Source: Solidesulfovibrio sp.
GTDB lineage: Bacteria > Desulfobacterota > Desulfovibrionia > Desulfovibrionales > Desulfovibrionaceae
Assembly (NCBI RefSeq): GCF_038562415.1
Contig: NZ_JBCFBA010000011.1
Coordinates: 80,236-144,235, forward strand
Length of the DNA stretch: 64,000 nucleotides
Direction: 5' to 3'
Shown: positions 25,593 to 34,620 of the stretch, in pieces
Layout of the letters: each line of letters opens with the position of its first letter
Numbering within the stretch: position 1 is the first letter of the stretch
Program-made: the position numbers and the translations under genes
The notes under the pieces: generated by a model
What the model saw: the letters and a program-made list of their open reading frames with translations, nothing else
What the model was told of the DNA's origin: nothing
The model's database searches: none

Positions 25593-26399
25593 ATGCCCCT
25601 GGACGAACGCATCATCACCGAAGCCATCCTCGAAACCTATTGCGCCAAGTTCAAGTCGTGCCTCGACCTCGACACGGCCGTTGTCGGCGGCGGCCCCTCG
25701 GGGCTGGTCGCGGCCATGCTCCTGGCCCGGGAGGGCTTCAACGTCGCCCTCTACGAACGCAAGCTGTCCCTGGGCGGCGGCATGTGGGGCGGCGGCATGA
25801 CCTGGAACGTCATCGTGGTCCAGAAGGAGAGCCTGCGGCTACTCACCGACGTGGGCGTGCCGGTGACGCGCTTTCGCGACGGCTACTACACGGCCGATGC
25901 CCCGACCGCCGCCTCGACCCTGGCCGCGGCCGCCTGCCAGGCCGGGGTCAAGGTCTTCAATTGCGTCAGCGTCGAGGACGTGGTGCTGCGCGAGGTCGAC
26001 GGGGCCAAGCGGGTGACCGGGCTGGTGCTCAATTCCTCGGCCGTGGAACTGGCCGGCCTGCACGTGGACCCGCTGGTGGTGGGCGCCCGGTACGTCATTG
26101 AGGCCACGGGCCATGCCGTGGAGGTGCTCAAGACCCTCGTGCGCAAAAACGACGTGGAACTGCTCACGCCAAGCGGCGGCATCGAGGGCGAACAGTCCTT
26201 GTGGGCGGAGGTGGCCGAAACCAACACCCTAAGAAACACCCGGGAGGTCTTCCCGGGACTCTACGTGGCCGGCATGGCCGCCAACGCCAGTTTCGGCTCC
26301 TACCGCATGGGCCCGATCTTCGGCGGCATGCTGCTTTCCGGCGAAAAGGCCGCCCGGGAAATCGCCGGCAGGCTGCGCGACCGCCACGAACACGCGTAG
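25593..26399 (+). CDS. thi4: Thi4-type thiazole synthase, sulfide-dependent form
   Basis: The 268-residue product has the Thi4 fold signature: an FAD/NAD motif VVGGGPSGLVAA (31-42), YERKLSLGGGMWGGGMTWN, and at the end GLYVAGMAANASFGSYRMGPIFGGMLLSG. Thi4 makes the thiamine thiazole from NAD, glycine and sulfur. The sulfur-donor cysteine of the suicidal yeast enzyme appears to be absent (the region reads EATGHAVEVL), as in archaeal-type enzymes that use free sulfide. That suits a sulfide-producing cell. With ThiC at 10398 it gives both halves of thiamine within the acetoin locus, whose E1 needs TPP. Confidence 0.85.
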   Translation: MPLDERIITEAILETYCAKFKSCLDLDTAVVGGGPSGLVAAMLLAREGFNVALYERKLSLGGGMWGGGMTWNVIVVQKESLRLLTDVGVPVTRFRDGYYTADAPTAASTLAAAACQAGVKVFNCVSVEDVVLREVDGAKRVTGLVLNSSAVELAGLHVDPLVVGARYVIEATGHAVEVLKTLVRKNDVELLTPSGGIEGEQSLWAEVAETNTLRNTREVFPGLYVAGMAANASFGSYRMGPIFGGMLLSGEKAAREIAGRLRDRHEHA

Positions 26400-26446
26400 C
26401 GGCAACGAAGGACAGTGGGTCAGCCAACACAACAAAGGGGATTCGT

Positions 26447-27523
26447 ATGAGCGAAACGATGCGCGCCGCCGTCTGGTATGGGAAAAAGGATGTCCGCGTG
26501 GAGACCGTGCCTGTTCCGCCGCCCCCCGCGCCCGGCTGGGTCAAGATCAAGGTCGCCTGGTGCGGCATCTGCGGCTCGGACCTGCACGAATACCTGGCCG
26601 GCCCGATCTTCATTCCGGTGGGCGCCCCCCATCCCCTGACCGGCAAACAGGGCAGCCTCATCCTCGGCCACGAGTTCACGGGCACGGTGGTGGCGGTGGG
26701 CGAAGGCGTGACCAACCTGCGGCTGGGCGACCGGGTGGCGCCGGATGCCTGCCAGCATTGCGGGGTGTGCGGCCCCTGCCAGGTCGGCCGCTACAATGTC
26801 TGCGAAAAACTGGCCTTCACCGGCCTGCACAACGACGGCGCCTTCGCCCCCTACGTCAACGTGCCGGCCGAGCTGTGCTACATCCTGCCCGAGGGAGTGG
26901 ACTTCGAGGCCGGAGCGGTCATCGAGCCCCTGGCCACGGGATTCAAGGCCGTGCGCGAGGCCGGTTCCATCCTCGGCGACACGGTGGCCATCATCGGTGC
27001 CGGCACCATCGGCCTGGGCGTGCTGCAGGCGGCCAAGGCCGCCGGCGCGGGCAAGGTCATCGTGCTGGAGATGTCGGCCGCCCGCACGGCCAAGGCCTGG
27101 GAATGCGGCGCCGACGTGGTGCTGAGCCCCAAGGAATGCGACCCCGTGGCCGAGGTGAAAAAGCTCACCGGCGGCAGCGGCGCCGACGTCTCCTTCGAAT
27201 GCGTGGGGCACAAGCTGACCGGCCCCCTGGCCGTGGACCTCATCCGCAACATCGGCAAGGCCATCATCGTGGGCATCTTCGAGGAGCCCAGTTCCTTTAA
27301 CTTCTTCAGCTTAAGCGGCACGGACAAGACCGTCGTCGGCACCCTGGCCTACACCATCCGCGACTTCAAGGGCGTGGCCACCCATCTGGCCAGCGGCCGG
27401 ATCAAGGCCGAGCCCCTCATTACCGGCCGCATCGGCCTGGAAGACATCGTGGAAAAGGGCTTTTTGGAGTTGATCAACAACAAGGACGAAAACATCAAGA
27501 TCCTCGTCAAGCCCGAGGACTAG
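26447..27523 (+). CDS. bdhA: Zinc-dependent (R,R)-2,3-butanediol dehydrogenase
   Basis: The 358-residue medium-chain dehydrogenase has catalytic-zinc residues in CGICGSDLHEY and GHEFTG. Its four structural-zinc cysteines lie in CQHCGVCGPCQVGRYNVC, and its nucleotide motif is AIIGAGTIGLGVLQA. The insert PIFIPVGAPHPLTGKQGSLILGHE is characteristic of 2,3-butanediol dehydrogenases. It oxidises (R,R)- or meso-butanediol to acetoin with NAD+. It is the last gene of the plus-strand series, 47 bases after thi4, and is followed by a hairpin at 27532. It complements the SDR at 11978. Confidence 0.88.
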   Translation: MSETMRAAVWYGKKDVRVETVPVPPPPAPGWVKIKVAWCGICGSDLHEYLAGPIFIPVGAPHPLTGKQGSLILGHEFTGTVVAVGEGVTNLRLGDRVAPDACQHCGVCGPCQVGRYNVCEKLAFTGLHNDGAFAPYVNVPAELCYILPEGVDFEAGAVIEPLATGFKAVREAGSILGDTVAIIGAGTIGLGVLQAAKAAGAGKVIVLEMSAARTAKAWECGADVVLSPKECDPVAEVKKLTGGSGADVSFECVGHKLTGPLAVDLIRNIGKAIIVGIFEEPSSFNFFSLSGTDKTVVGTLAYTIRDFKGVATHLASGRIKAEPLITGRIGLEDIVEKGFLELINNKDENIKILVKPED

Positions 27524-27531
27524 CCCCTCGC

Positions 27532-27568
27532 CCTGACGCCTCCGCCGGCCGCCGACGGAGGCGTCAGG
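27532..27568. terminator. Hairpin between convergent bdhA and ABC ATPase genes
   Basis: A perfect 13-base stem (CCTGACGCCTCCG with its complement) encloses an 11-base GC loop. It lies 8 bases after the bdhA stop and 8 bases before the end of the opposing gene. No T-run follows on either strand, so termination strength is uncertain. A bidirectional stop signal is the likely role. Confidence 0.5.
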
Positions 27569-27575
27569 CGTGGCC

Positions 27576-28415
27576 TCAGATCCCTTCGCCGAAACCGAAG
27601 AACTCCCGGGCCGCCAGGCGGCGGCGCCGCTCCTGGCGGTAGCTGTCGCGCAGCAGGCGCCGCAGGTCCTGGAACACCCGGGCCGCGTACAGGTCGTCCC
27701 GGGACCGCGGCCGGAGAACGGGCAGCGGCTCGTCGTACACCGCCGGCCCGGCCGCCGGCGGCAGCCCGATGACGCGGTCGGCCAGGTACAGGGCCTCGTC
27801 CAGGTCCTCGGTGGCCATGACCACGGTGCGCCGTGGGCTCGCGCCGGCCACGAGCCGGGGAAGCAGGTCCTCCAGGGCGGTGCGCTCCCGGGGCTCCAGC
27901 AGACAGAACGGATCGTCGAGAAACAGCACCGGCGAGCCCAGGGCCAACGCCCGCACCAGGCTGGCCCGCAGCCGCCCGCCCCTGGTCAGCTCCAGGGGCC
28001 GCCGGTCCAGGTCGTCGCCGAGCCCGGCCAGGGCCAGATAGTCCTCGGCCAGGGCGCGGCCGTGCCCGGGCGGGCTGTCCGGCCGGGCCGCCTCGCAGGC
28101 CAGAAGCAGGTTGTCCCGAAGGCTCAGCCAGGGAAAAAGCCCGCTGTCGCAAAGGACCAGCCCCCGGTCGAGGTCCTGGCCGGCCACCGGGCGGCCGTCC
28201 CAGGCGATCCGGCCGAAGGCCGGAATCTCCAGGCCCGCCAGCAGCCGCAGCAGCATCGACTTGCCGCAGCCGGGCGGGCCGAAAAGGCCCACGAACGCCC
28301 CGGGCTCGACGTGAAACCGCAGGTCCTCGATCACGGTGCGGCCCTCGCGCACCGCGCGCAGGTCGCTGACGGACAATCCCTTCTTGTGCGCCGGCCGGGC
28401 GCTGGCGGACGTCAT
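27576..28415 (-). CDS. Orphan ABC transporter ATPase, SsuB/TauB-like, with eroded motifs
   Basis: The 279-residue protein has a good Walker A (GPPGCGKS) and Walker B (PVLFLDDP), and resembles the nitrate/sulfonate/taurine importer ATPases. Other motifs are altered: the signature reads LTRGGRL instead of LSGGQ, the Q-loop position reads LCDSGLFPW, and the switch His before DEA is replaced (ATEDLDEA). Start ATG 28415 has AAGGAG upstream. No permease or binding protein adjoins it. It could be a regulatory or decaying ATPase rather than a working transporter subunit. An 18-base palindrome lies upstream. Confidence 0.75.
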   Translation of the reverse strand: MTSASARPAHKKGLSVSDLRAVREGRTVIEDLRFHVEPGAFVGLFGPPGCGKSMLLRLLAGLEIPAFGRIAWDGRPVAGQDLDRGLVLCDSGLFPWLSLRDNLLLACEAARPDSPPGHGRALAEDYLALAGLGDDLDRRPLELTRGGRLRASLVRALALGSPVLFLDDPFCLLEPRERTALEDLLPRLVAGASPRRTVVMATEDLDEALYLADRVIGLPPAAGPAVYDEPLPVLRPRSRDDLYAARVFQDLRRLLRDSYRQERRRRLAAREFFGFGEGI

Positions 28416-28473
28416 GACGGACTCCTTGGCAATAGGGGGTGTGGTCCTGGTTGGCGGCAACCGCTTATCTTGA

Positions 28474-28491
28474 CTAAATCGATCGATTTAG
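28474..28491. promoter_or_regulatory. Perfect 18-base palindrome CTAAATCGATCGATTTAG
   Basis: The palindrome has no mismatch and lies in an AT-rich island 59 bases upstream of the ABC ATPase start and just beyond the end of the histidine kinase gene. Its symmetry and position are those of a dimeric repressor site. I do not recognise the cognate regulator. Confidence 0.5.
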
Positions 28492-28551
28492 AAATAAAAT
28501 AAGCCCGCCCTCCCGTCAACACCCGCGCCCGGCCCGCCGGTTTTCCTTGCC

Positions 28552-31458
28552 TCAGGCTTTCCCGGCCGTGGCAACGACCTGCTCGATGACCCGCCGCATC
28601 TCGTCCAGATCCACGGGCTTGGCCACGTAGCCATCCATGCCCGCCGCCAGAAACCGCTCCCGGTCGCCGGTCATGGCGTAGGCGGTCAGGGCCACGATGG
28701 GGATATCGCGGTTGCGGATTCCGCCGGCGCCCTCGCGGATGCGCCTTGTCGCGGTCACGCCGTCGAGGACCGGCATCTGCACGTCCATGAGCACGCAGTC
28801 GAAAGTCTCCCGCCCCAGCGCCTCCAGGGCCTGCTGGCCGTTGTCCACGGCCGCCACCCGGTATCCGGCCTTTTCCAGGAATCGCCGGAGGCTGATCTGA
28901 CTGATGCGGTCGTCGTCGGCCAGGAGGATGCGCCGTCCCACCGGGGCCGACGACGGGGCGGCGGCCTTCGTGGCGGCAACCTCCGTGGCGGCCGGGCTGC
29001 CCGGCGGCAGGCCCATGGGGAGCGTGAGATAGACCGTGGTCCCCTGCCCTTCCTGGCTTTCGATGGTCATGGTCCCCCGCAGCAAGCCCACCAGCCGCCT
29101 GGTGATGGTCAGGCCCAGTCCGGCCCCCTCCTGGGGCCGGGAGGAGGACCCCGCCACCTGGGTGAAGGGATCGCAGACCAGGGGCAGCTTGTCGTCGGGG
29201 ATACCCACGCCGGTATCGGCCACGCAAAACAGCAGGCGCGCGCGGTCGGGGGAGGCCGGCGCCAGGGCGGATACGGACAGCCGCACCGAGCCCGCGACCG
29301 TGAACTTCAGGGCGTTGCCGACCAGGTTGAACAGAATCTGGCGGATGCGCACCTCGTCGCCGACAAGGGACTCCGGCAGGCCGCCATCCGGCTCCAAGGC
29401 CAGGACCAGCCCCTTTTCCCGGCAAAGGGGCATGAAGGTGTCGTGCAAGGCGCGCAACAGGTCACCGAGGCGCAAGGTCGTCTCGGTGACGGACAGGCGC
29501 CCGGCCTCGATGCGGGAAAGGTCCAGGATATCGGAGAGCAGCCGGGTCAGGCGCTCGCCCGAACGCAGGGCCACCCGGGTGTATTCGTCCTGTTCCCGAT
29601 CGAGCGTCGTGGTCCGCAGCAGTTGGAGCATGCCCAGGATCCCGTTGAGCGGGGTCCGTATTTCATGGCTCATGTTGGCCAGGAATTCGCTCTTGGCCCG
29701 GTTGGCGGCCTCGGCCGCCTCCTTGGCCTCGACGATGGCCATCTCGGCCCGTTTGCGGACCGTGACGTCCTCGCTGAAGCACACGATGCCGCCGATCTCC
29801 CCGGTGGATTTGAACCAGGGCCTGATTTCCCAGGAAATCCACTGGATGCTGCCATCGCTGCGGGTGAAGGACTCGTTGACGCCGCCGGCCACCCGGCCGG
29901 CCAGGCCAAGGCGGTGGATTTCCCGCAGGCGCTCCGGGAGCTCCGGAAAGACCGCGTAATGGGAAAGGCCGGTGAGGTTTTTCCCGCCAAGGCCGTAGTC
30001 GTCGTTCCAGCGGCGGCTGGCGGCCAGATAGACCATGTCCCGGTCGAACATGGCGATGGCGGCCGGGGCGTGCTCCACGAACAGGCGCAGCTGCTCCTCG
30101 CGTTCGGCCAGGGCCTGTTCGATGCGCTTGCGCTCGGTGATGTCCACGAAGCTGGCCAACAGGCCCTCGCCGACGGCCATGCCGGCGATGAGTACCGTGC
30201 GCGTGCGGCCGTCCTTGCAGGTCACCGGGTATTCGGCCTGGGGCACGTCCGGGTCTTCGCCGGCGCCCCGGCGCATGGCCCGGTCCCAAAGGGCGCGAAG
30301 CTCCTCCCGTTTGGCCGGGTCGGGGGAGGCCTTGCCCATCCAGGCTTCCAGGCTGGGGATATCCTCGAGGGTGTATCCGAACAGCGCGACGAAGCGGTCG
30401 TTGAGGTCCAGGATGCACCCGTCGCGGCTCATGTAGCCCATGGGCACCGGAGAGAAGCTGAAGAGTTCGCGAAACCGCGCGGCGCTGGCCTGTTCGGCCC
30501 GCCGGGCCTCCCTGATTTCGGTCACGTCCTGGAACATGACCACGAACCGCTCGCCCTCCAGGGGGAAGGCCGAAATCTGGAAATGCTTGCCCAGTTCCGG
30601 CATGGTGGTTTCAAAGGTCGTGGGCCGGCGCGTTTCGAGCATGGAGACGTGGGTATCCAGATCCGGAACCCGGTCGAGCCCGAAGACGTCACGGACCCGG
30701 CGTCCCACGGCCTCCCGGCGGCTGACCCCGAAAATGCGTCCATAGGCCGGATTCGCGTCGAGCAGGAGATAGTCCGCCGGCCGGCCCGCCCCGTCGCGCA
30801 CGAGTTCCACCACGCACAAGCCTTCGTTCATGGACTCGAACAGCGCGCGGTACTTCTCCTCGCCGCGGCGCCGCGCTTCCCGCAAGGCGGCCGGCGACGG
30901 CGCCTCCGGGTCGCCCACGGCGCCGTCATGGTCAAGGTCCCCGTCGCCGGGCCACGGGTCCGGCCAACGGCCGCCCGCGACCTCGGCGGCCCCGTGCTCG
31001 AAAAGCACCAACAGGGATCGCAGCCGGCCCGCGTCGTCGAGCACCGGCTCCACGCGCAGGTCCAGGCGCCCGGACGGGGCCGGGCCGGGGTCCCGGGGCA
31101 ATCCCGTGACGCGGGCCGCGACCAGGCTGTCGGCGGCCTGCCCCAGGGCCGCGCGCAACGGCCGGCGCAAGTCCTCCCGCGCCAGGCCCGGCAGGCCCTG
31201 TCCGGGTTCTCCGGGGGGAAAGGCCAGAAACGGCCGCAAATCCCCGCGCACGAAGAGGACCCGCAGCCCCGGGTCGACCAGCACGCACGCAGGCTCGGAC
31301 AGCCTGCCCAGGATCTCCTGGGCCACCGCCTCCGGGCTCGTGGCCCGGCTTCCGGGACCGTCGTCCGACGTGGCCGCCGCGACCGGACCATGGGACGGCT
31401 CGGGGTTGTCCGGCCGCGCCTGCCGATCGACGGACTCCATTGCCCTCCGCTCACCCAT
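28552..31458 (-). CDS. Hybrid sensor histidine kinase with several PAS domains and a receiver
   Basis: The 968-residue soluble protein has an N-terminal PAS-like region (about 40-170) and three PAS/PAC units (about 215-340, 345-465 and 470-590). A HisKA domain follows with the phospho-acceptor His in FLANMSHEIRTPLNGILGML, then an ATPase domain with DTGVGIPDDKLP and GAGLGLTI, and a receiver (about 835-960, LLADDDRISQI, CVLMDVQMPVLDG with the acceptor Asp, and ALTAYA, VAKP). No membrane helix is visible, so it senses an internal signal. ATG 31458 has GGGAGG with 7-base spacing; the frame is open far upstream but unsupported. No partner response regulator adjoins it. Confidence 0.9.
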   Translation of the reverse strand: MGERRAMESVDRQARPDNPEPSHGPVAAATSDDGPGSRATSPEAVAQEILGRLSEPACVLVDPGLRVLFVRGDLRPFLAFPPGEPGQGLPGLAREDLRRPLRAALGQAADSLVAARVTGLPRDPGPAPSGRLDLRVEPVLDDAGRLRSLLVLFEHGAAEVAGGRWPDPWPGDGDLDHDGAVGDPEAPSPAALREARRRGEEKYRALFESMNEGLCVVELVRDGAGRPADYLLLDANPAYGRIFGVSRREAVGRRVRDVFGLDRVPDLDTHVSMLETRRPTTFETTMPELGKHFQISAFPLEGERFVVMFQDVTEIREARRAEQASAARFRELFSFSPVPMGYMSRDGCILDLNDRFVALFGYTLEDIPSLEAWMGKASPDPAKREELRALWDRAMRRGAGEDPDVPQAEYPVTCKDGRTRTVLIAGMAVGEGLLASFVDITERKRIEQALAEREEQLRLFVEHAPAAIAMFDRDMVYLAASRRWNDDYGLGGKNLTGLSHYAVFPELPERLREIHRLGLAGRVAGGVNESFTRSDGSIQWISWEIRPWFKSTGEIGGIVCFSEDVTVRKRAEMAIVEAKEAAEAANRAKSEFLANMSHEIRTPLNGILGMLQLLRTTTLDREQDEYTRVALRSGERLTRLLSDILDLSRIEAGRLSVTETTLRLGDLLRALHDTFMPLCREKGLVLALEPDGGLPESLVGDEVRIRQILFNLVGNALKFTVAGSVRLSVSALAPASPDRARLLFCVADTGVGIPDDKLPLVCDPFTQVAGSSSRPQEGAGLGLTITRRLVGLLRGTMTIESQEGQGTTVYLTLPMGLPPGSPAATEVAATKAAAPSSAPVGRRILLADDDRISQISLRRFLEKAGYRVAAVDNGQQALEALGRETFDCVLMDVQMPVLDGVTATRRIREGAGGIRNRDIPIVALTAYAMTGDRERFLAAGMDGYVAKPVDLDEMRRVIEQVVATAGKA

Positions 31459-31676
31459 GATACCGCCTCCCGGACGTTCCGGATTGCTCGCTACCGAGAG
31501 GCATTCCGGGCCGATTGACGGAAACGTATTACGGATAACGGAAAAATAAAAAGCTTTTTCGGTCGATGGAACGACTCGCCGGGCCCGGGCCGAACCGGAC
31601 GGGCCCCGGCGCCGCCGGCGGTTCCCCCGCCCGCCGCCCGGCCAAGGCCGCTGCGGCGCCCCCCACGGTCGTCGCC

Positions 31677-32831
31677 TCAGGCCGGGTGGGGGCCGTTTGC
31701 ACAATCGGCCAGCGCGTCCATGCGGACAAAGCGATACGTGCCGGAGGTGGCCAGATGGTCCAGGAAGGCGGTGTAGGCGGCAAGCATGGGGGCGTTGCCG
31801 GAAAAGCGCTTCTCGCAGTGGGTCAGCAGCACCACCACGCCGCCGCTGCGGGCGATGGCCGCGGCCGTCGCCTGCCACAGGGCCAGGATCTCCCCGGGCG
31901 CGTGGCCCAGGAAAAGCAGGCTGCCGTCCCGGGGCAGGCTCAGGGGAATCTCCAGCAGGCCCTCCAGGGCGAAGGGCCGGGCCGTGGCGCAGCCGTTGTT
32001 GGGCACGGGAAAGGGGCCGCCGGACGTGGGGATGCTGCTGTCGAAGCGGTAGCAGGCGGCCACGTCGCGCAAGAGTTCCCGGCTGCGCAGCAGCGACGGC
32101 GCCCGGTAGCCGGCCATGCCGTGGCGCCGGGCCAGGTCCCGCGACTGCTCCAGGCGGTGGCGGCGGGCCGGCCCATCCAGCAGCCAGGTGGTGTTGCCGT
32201 GGTCGTGGCCGTGGATGCCCAGGCCATGGCCCCGGGCCGCGATTTCCCCAAGGAGCCCCTCGTCCAGGGGCCAGGCCTTCGGCACGACGAAATTCATGGA
32301 CCGGGCGCCGTGGGCCTCTTCCAGGGGCAAGAACAGCTCGACCACGTTGGCCAGCCCCTCGGCCGAGTCCAGGTCGTGGCTGAGCACGACCGGGGTCGGG
32401 CCGGCCGGCCGGGCCGACGCGTCCGGGCCGGCCAGGTCGGCCAGGAAATCGGCGCCGAGGTCCAGCGGCCACAGGGGAAAGCGGGCCCAGTGCCCCTGCC
32501 GGCCGCGCAGGCGCCGGCCCATGGCCTTGGCCACGAACTGGCGCACCACGGCCGGCAGGACATGGTAGGAAAAGGGCAGCCGGCTGCTGACGGGGCGCTC
32601 CCCGGGAAAAGCCCGGCATTCCCGCACGCTCGCGGCGGCCGCGGCCGCCTCGGGCAGGGCCAGGCCGTCCGGCAGGCGCAGGTCCCCCCGGCTGTCCAGG
32701 CCGGCGGCAAGCCCGCTGGCCTCCAGAAACGGGCGGGGAAGCGACAGGGTCAGGCCCTCGGCCCAGGCCAGGCCGGGGTTGTCGCCGATGCGCACCGGCC
32801 GCACCGGGATCATGTCGGCAAGGGCGATCAT
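31677..32831 (-). CDS. Polysaccharide deacetylase-like protein
   Basis: The 384-residue product carries a NodB-like metal-site signature: VVLSHDLDSAEG (the HD pair) and GLGIHGHDHGNT (HxxxH-like), with YRAPSLL and a late LLTHCEK corresponding to later motifs. Such enzymes remove acetyl groups from surface sugars. There is no clear signal peptide, so action in the cytoplasm on a lipid- or nucleotide-linked intermediate is possible. Its ATG overlaps the stop of the methyltransferase gene (ATGA), so it is translationally coupled and is the last gene of the glycan operon. Confidence 0.72.
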   Translation of the reverse strand: MIALADMIPVRPVRIGDNPGLAWAEGLTLSLPRPFLEASGLAAGLDSRGDLRLPDGLALPEAAAAAASVRECRAFPGERPVSSRLPFSYHVLPAVVRQFVAKAMGRRLRGRQGHWARFPLWPLDLGADFLADLAGPDASARPAGPTPVVLSHDLDSAEGLANVVELFLPLEEAHGARSMNFVVPKAWPLDEGLLGEIAARGHGLGIHGHDHGNTTWLLDGPARRHRLEQSRDLARRHGMAGYRAPSLLRSRELLRDVAACYRFDSSIPTSGGPFPVPNNGCATARPFALEGLLEIPLSLPRDGSLLFLGHAPGEILALWQATAAAIARSGGVVVLLTHCEKRFSGNAPMLAAYTAFLDHLATSGTYRFVRMDALADCANGPHPA

Positions 32832-33592
32832 GAGGCCTCCCCGGCGGCGGCCCCGGCCGGCCGGGCCGGGACAAGGGTGAGCAGATCGTGGCGCAGCTTG
32901 CCGAACCGGTGGGGGGCCTCGGCCTCGCGCCGGGCAACCACCAGGCCCGGCCCGGCGGCGAGCACGCGTTCGAAAGCCCGGCCGGCCAGAAAACGCGGCA
33001 GGATGAACATGTATTCCAGGCGGTCCTCCAGCACGGCCGCCGGCACCGAGGCGCCGTAGACCAGCCGGGCCAGCCCGAGCAGGCCCCGCTCCAGGGCCGG
33101 GCCGCGCAGGCCGCGAAAGGCGCGCCTGGCCAGGCACACGGCCCGGTTGTGGGGGCCGTCCACGGGCAGGGTGGCCAACACCGCGCCGCCCGGGCGCAGT
33201 TCCCCGGCGATCTTGGCGAAAAGCGCTTCGGTCGGGGCCGGAATCAAGTGCAGGGTGGACACCGAACAGATGAGGTCGAAGCCCGTGCCGGCGAAGCGCA
33301 GGTAATCGCCGCACACGAATTCCAGCCGGTCGCCGAGCCCGGAGCCGGCCAACCGCTCCGACGCCTGGCGGATATTGTCCTCGGAGATGTCCACGCCGAC
33401 CAGGCGCGCCTCGGGGAAGAGCCCGGCCAGGGCGAAGAGCAGCTCACCCGTGCCGCAGCCGATGTCCAGGACGCGGATAGGGCTGGCGGCGGGGAAAAGG
33501 GGTCCGGCGGCCGCGAGGAGCTGGGCGCAGCCGCCGGGCATGGCCCGGAAAGTCCTGTCGGTGTAGGTCGCGTCCGCGTGGCGCTGCGGCAT
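32828..33592 (-). CDS. SAM-dependent methyltransferase, class I
   Basis: The 254-residue protein has the class I SAM-binding motif VLDIGCGTGELLFAL (about residues 40-54). VGVDISEDNIRQA, FVCGDYLRF, ICSVSTLHLIP and LRPGGAVLATL follow. The substrate cannot be read; in a glycan cluster, methylation of a sugar hydroxyl or lipid-linked intermediate is plausible. It begins just after the glycosyltransferase stop (2-base gap) and its stop overlaps the deacetylase start. Confidence 0.8.
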   Translation of the reverse strand: MPQRHADATYTDRTFRAMPGGCAQLLAAAGPLFPAASPIRVLDIGCGTGELLFALAGLFPEARLVGVDISEDNIRQASERLAGSGLGDRLEFVCGDYLRFAGTGFDLICSVSTLHLIPAPTEALFAKIAGELRPGGAVLATLPVDGPHNRAVCLARRAFRGLRGPALERGLLGLARLVYGASVPAAVLEDRLEYMFILPRFLAGRAFERVLAAGPGLVVARREAEAPHRFGKLRHDLLTLVPARPAGAAAGEAS

Positions 33593-33594
33593 GG

Positions 33595-34620
33595 TTATTG
33601 CGGCCCTCCGTACGTGTCGCGGACCGGGGCCGGCGTCGGCACCCCGTCCATGCCCACCGCGCCGCTGACGAAATACAGGGGCCGGCGCATGGCCTCCTGG
33701 TAGATGCGCGACAGGTATTCGCCGAGGATGCCCATGAGCAGGAACTGGATGCCGAAGAAAAAGGTCATGACGAACATGAAGCTGGTCCAGCCGGGCATGG
33801 GCGTGCCCGTGAGCCACTGGGCCACCAGGTAGACCAGAAAGCCGAGGTTGCACACGGCCACCCCCAGGCCCAGATGGGTCATGAGCCGGATGGGCACCGA
33901 GGAAAAGCCGATGAAGGCGTCGTACATGGCCCGGATCATGCGGCGCACGGTCCAGCCGGACTTGCCGGCCAGGCGGCGGCGGCGCTCGTAGGCCACCACC
34001 TCCTGGTCGAAGCCGGTCCAGGCGACCAAAGCGAAGGTGATGCGGTTGTGCTCGCGAAAGCGCCGCAGGTTCTCCACCACGGCCCGGTCGGCCAGAAGGA
34101 AGCTGCCGGTGGTGAATTTCGAGCCCCGGGGCATGGCGTAGCGCTGGAGCAGGCGGAAAAAGAGGTCGCTGGCGAAGACCCGCCAGGAGGCGTCCTCCCG
34201 GCTGGCCCGCTTGCCCCAGACGATGCTGGCGCCCTTGGACCAGGCATCGAGGAAGCGGAGCACGACTTCGGGCGGATCCTGGAGGTCGGCGGCCAGGGTG
34301 CAGTAGACGTCGGCCTCGGCCAGGTCGAAGCCGGCGCACAGGGCGATGTGGGCGCCGAAATTGCGGGAAAGGCGCACGCCCTGGAACCGGGGGTCCTCGG
34401 CGTGAAGGCGCTTGATCACGGCCCAGCTGCCGTCGCGGCTGCCGTCGTCCACGAACAGCACCCGGGCGTCGCAGCCCGAGCCGTCCAGAAGCACCCGCCG
34501 CACCTCCTCGGCATAGGCGGGCAGCCCGTCCTCCTCGTTGAAAACCGGGGTGATGATGACCAGGCGCGGCCGGGAGGGCCGGCCGGCCGGGTCGTCAGCA
34601 AGGCGGTCGGCGGTTACCAT
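33595..34620 (-). CDS. Family 2 glycosyltransferase with C-terminal membrane helices (GtrB/ArnC-like)
   Basis: The 341-residue protein has VIITPVFNEEDGLP, FVDDGSRDGSW and CTLAADLQDPPEVV (the DxD metal motif) in an N-terminal GT-A domain. Two membrane helices near the C-terminus (about 238-258 and 272-295, ending GEYLSRIYQE) follow. This is the dolichol/undecaprenyl-phosphate glycosyltransferase type that loads a single sugar on a lipid carrier. Such sugars are then used by GT39-like membrane transferases, one of which is encoded at 41137. It overlaps the sulfotransferase stop by 7 bases. Confidence 0.86.
   Translation of the reverse strand: MVTADRLADDPAGRPSRPRLVIITPVFNEEDGLPAYAEEVRRVLLDGSGCDARVLFVDDGSRDGSWAVIKRLHAEDPRFQGVRLSRNFGAHIALCAGFDLAEADVYCTLAADLQDPPEVVLRFLDAWSKGASIVWGKRASREDASWRVFASDLFFRLLQRYAMPRGSKFTTGSFLLADRAVVENLRRFREHNRITFALVAWTGFDQEVVAYERRRRLAGKSGWTVRRMIRAMYDAFIGFSSVPIRLMTHLGLGVAVCNLGFLVYLVAQWLTGTPMPGWTSFMFVMTFFFGIQFLLMGILGEYLSRIYQEAMRRPLYFVSGAVGMDGVPTPAPVRDTYGGPQ

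Noticed and set aside
28552..32937. Single 1461-codon minus-strand frame joining the kinase with upstream sequence
   Set aside because: The upstream third overlaps the deacetylase gene in another frame and is Arg/Pro/Gly-rich; a good ribosome-binding site marks the kinase start at 31458.
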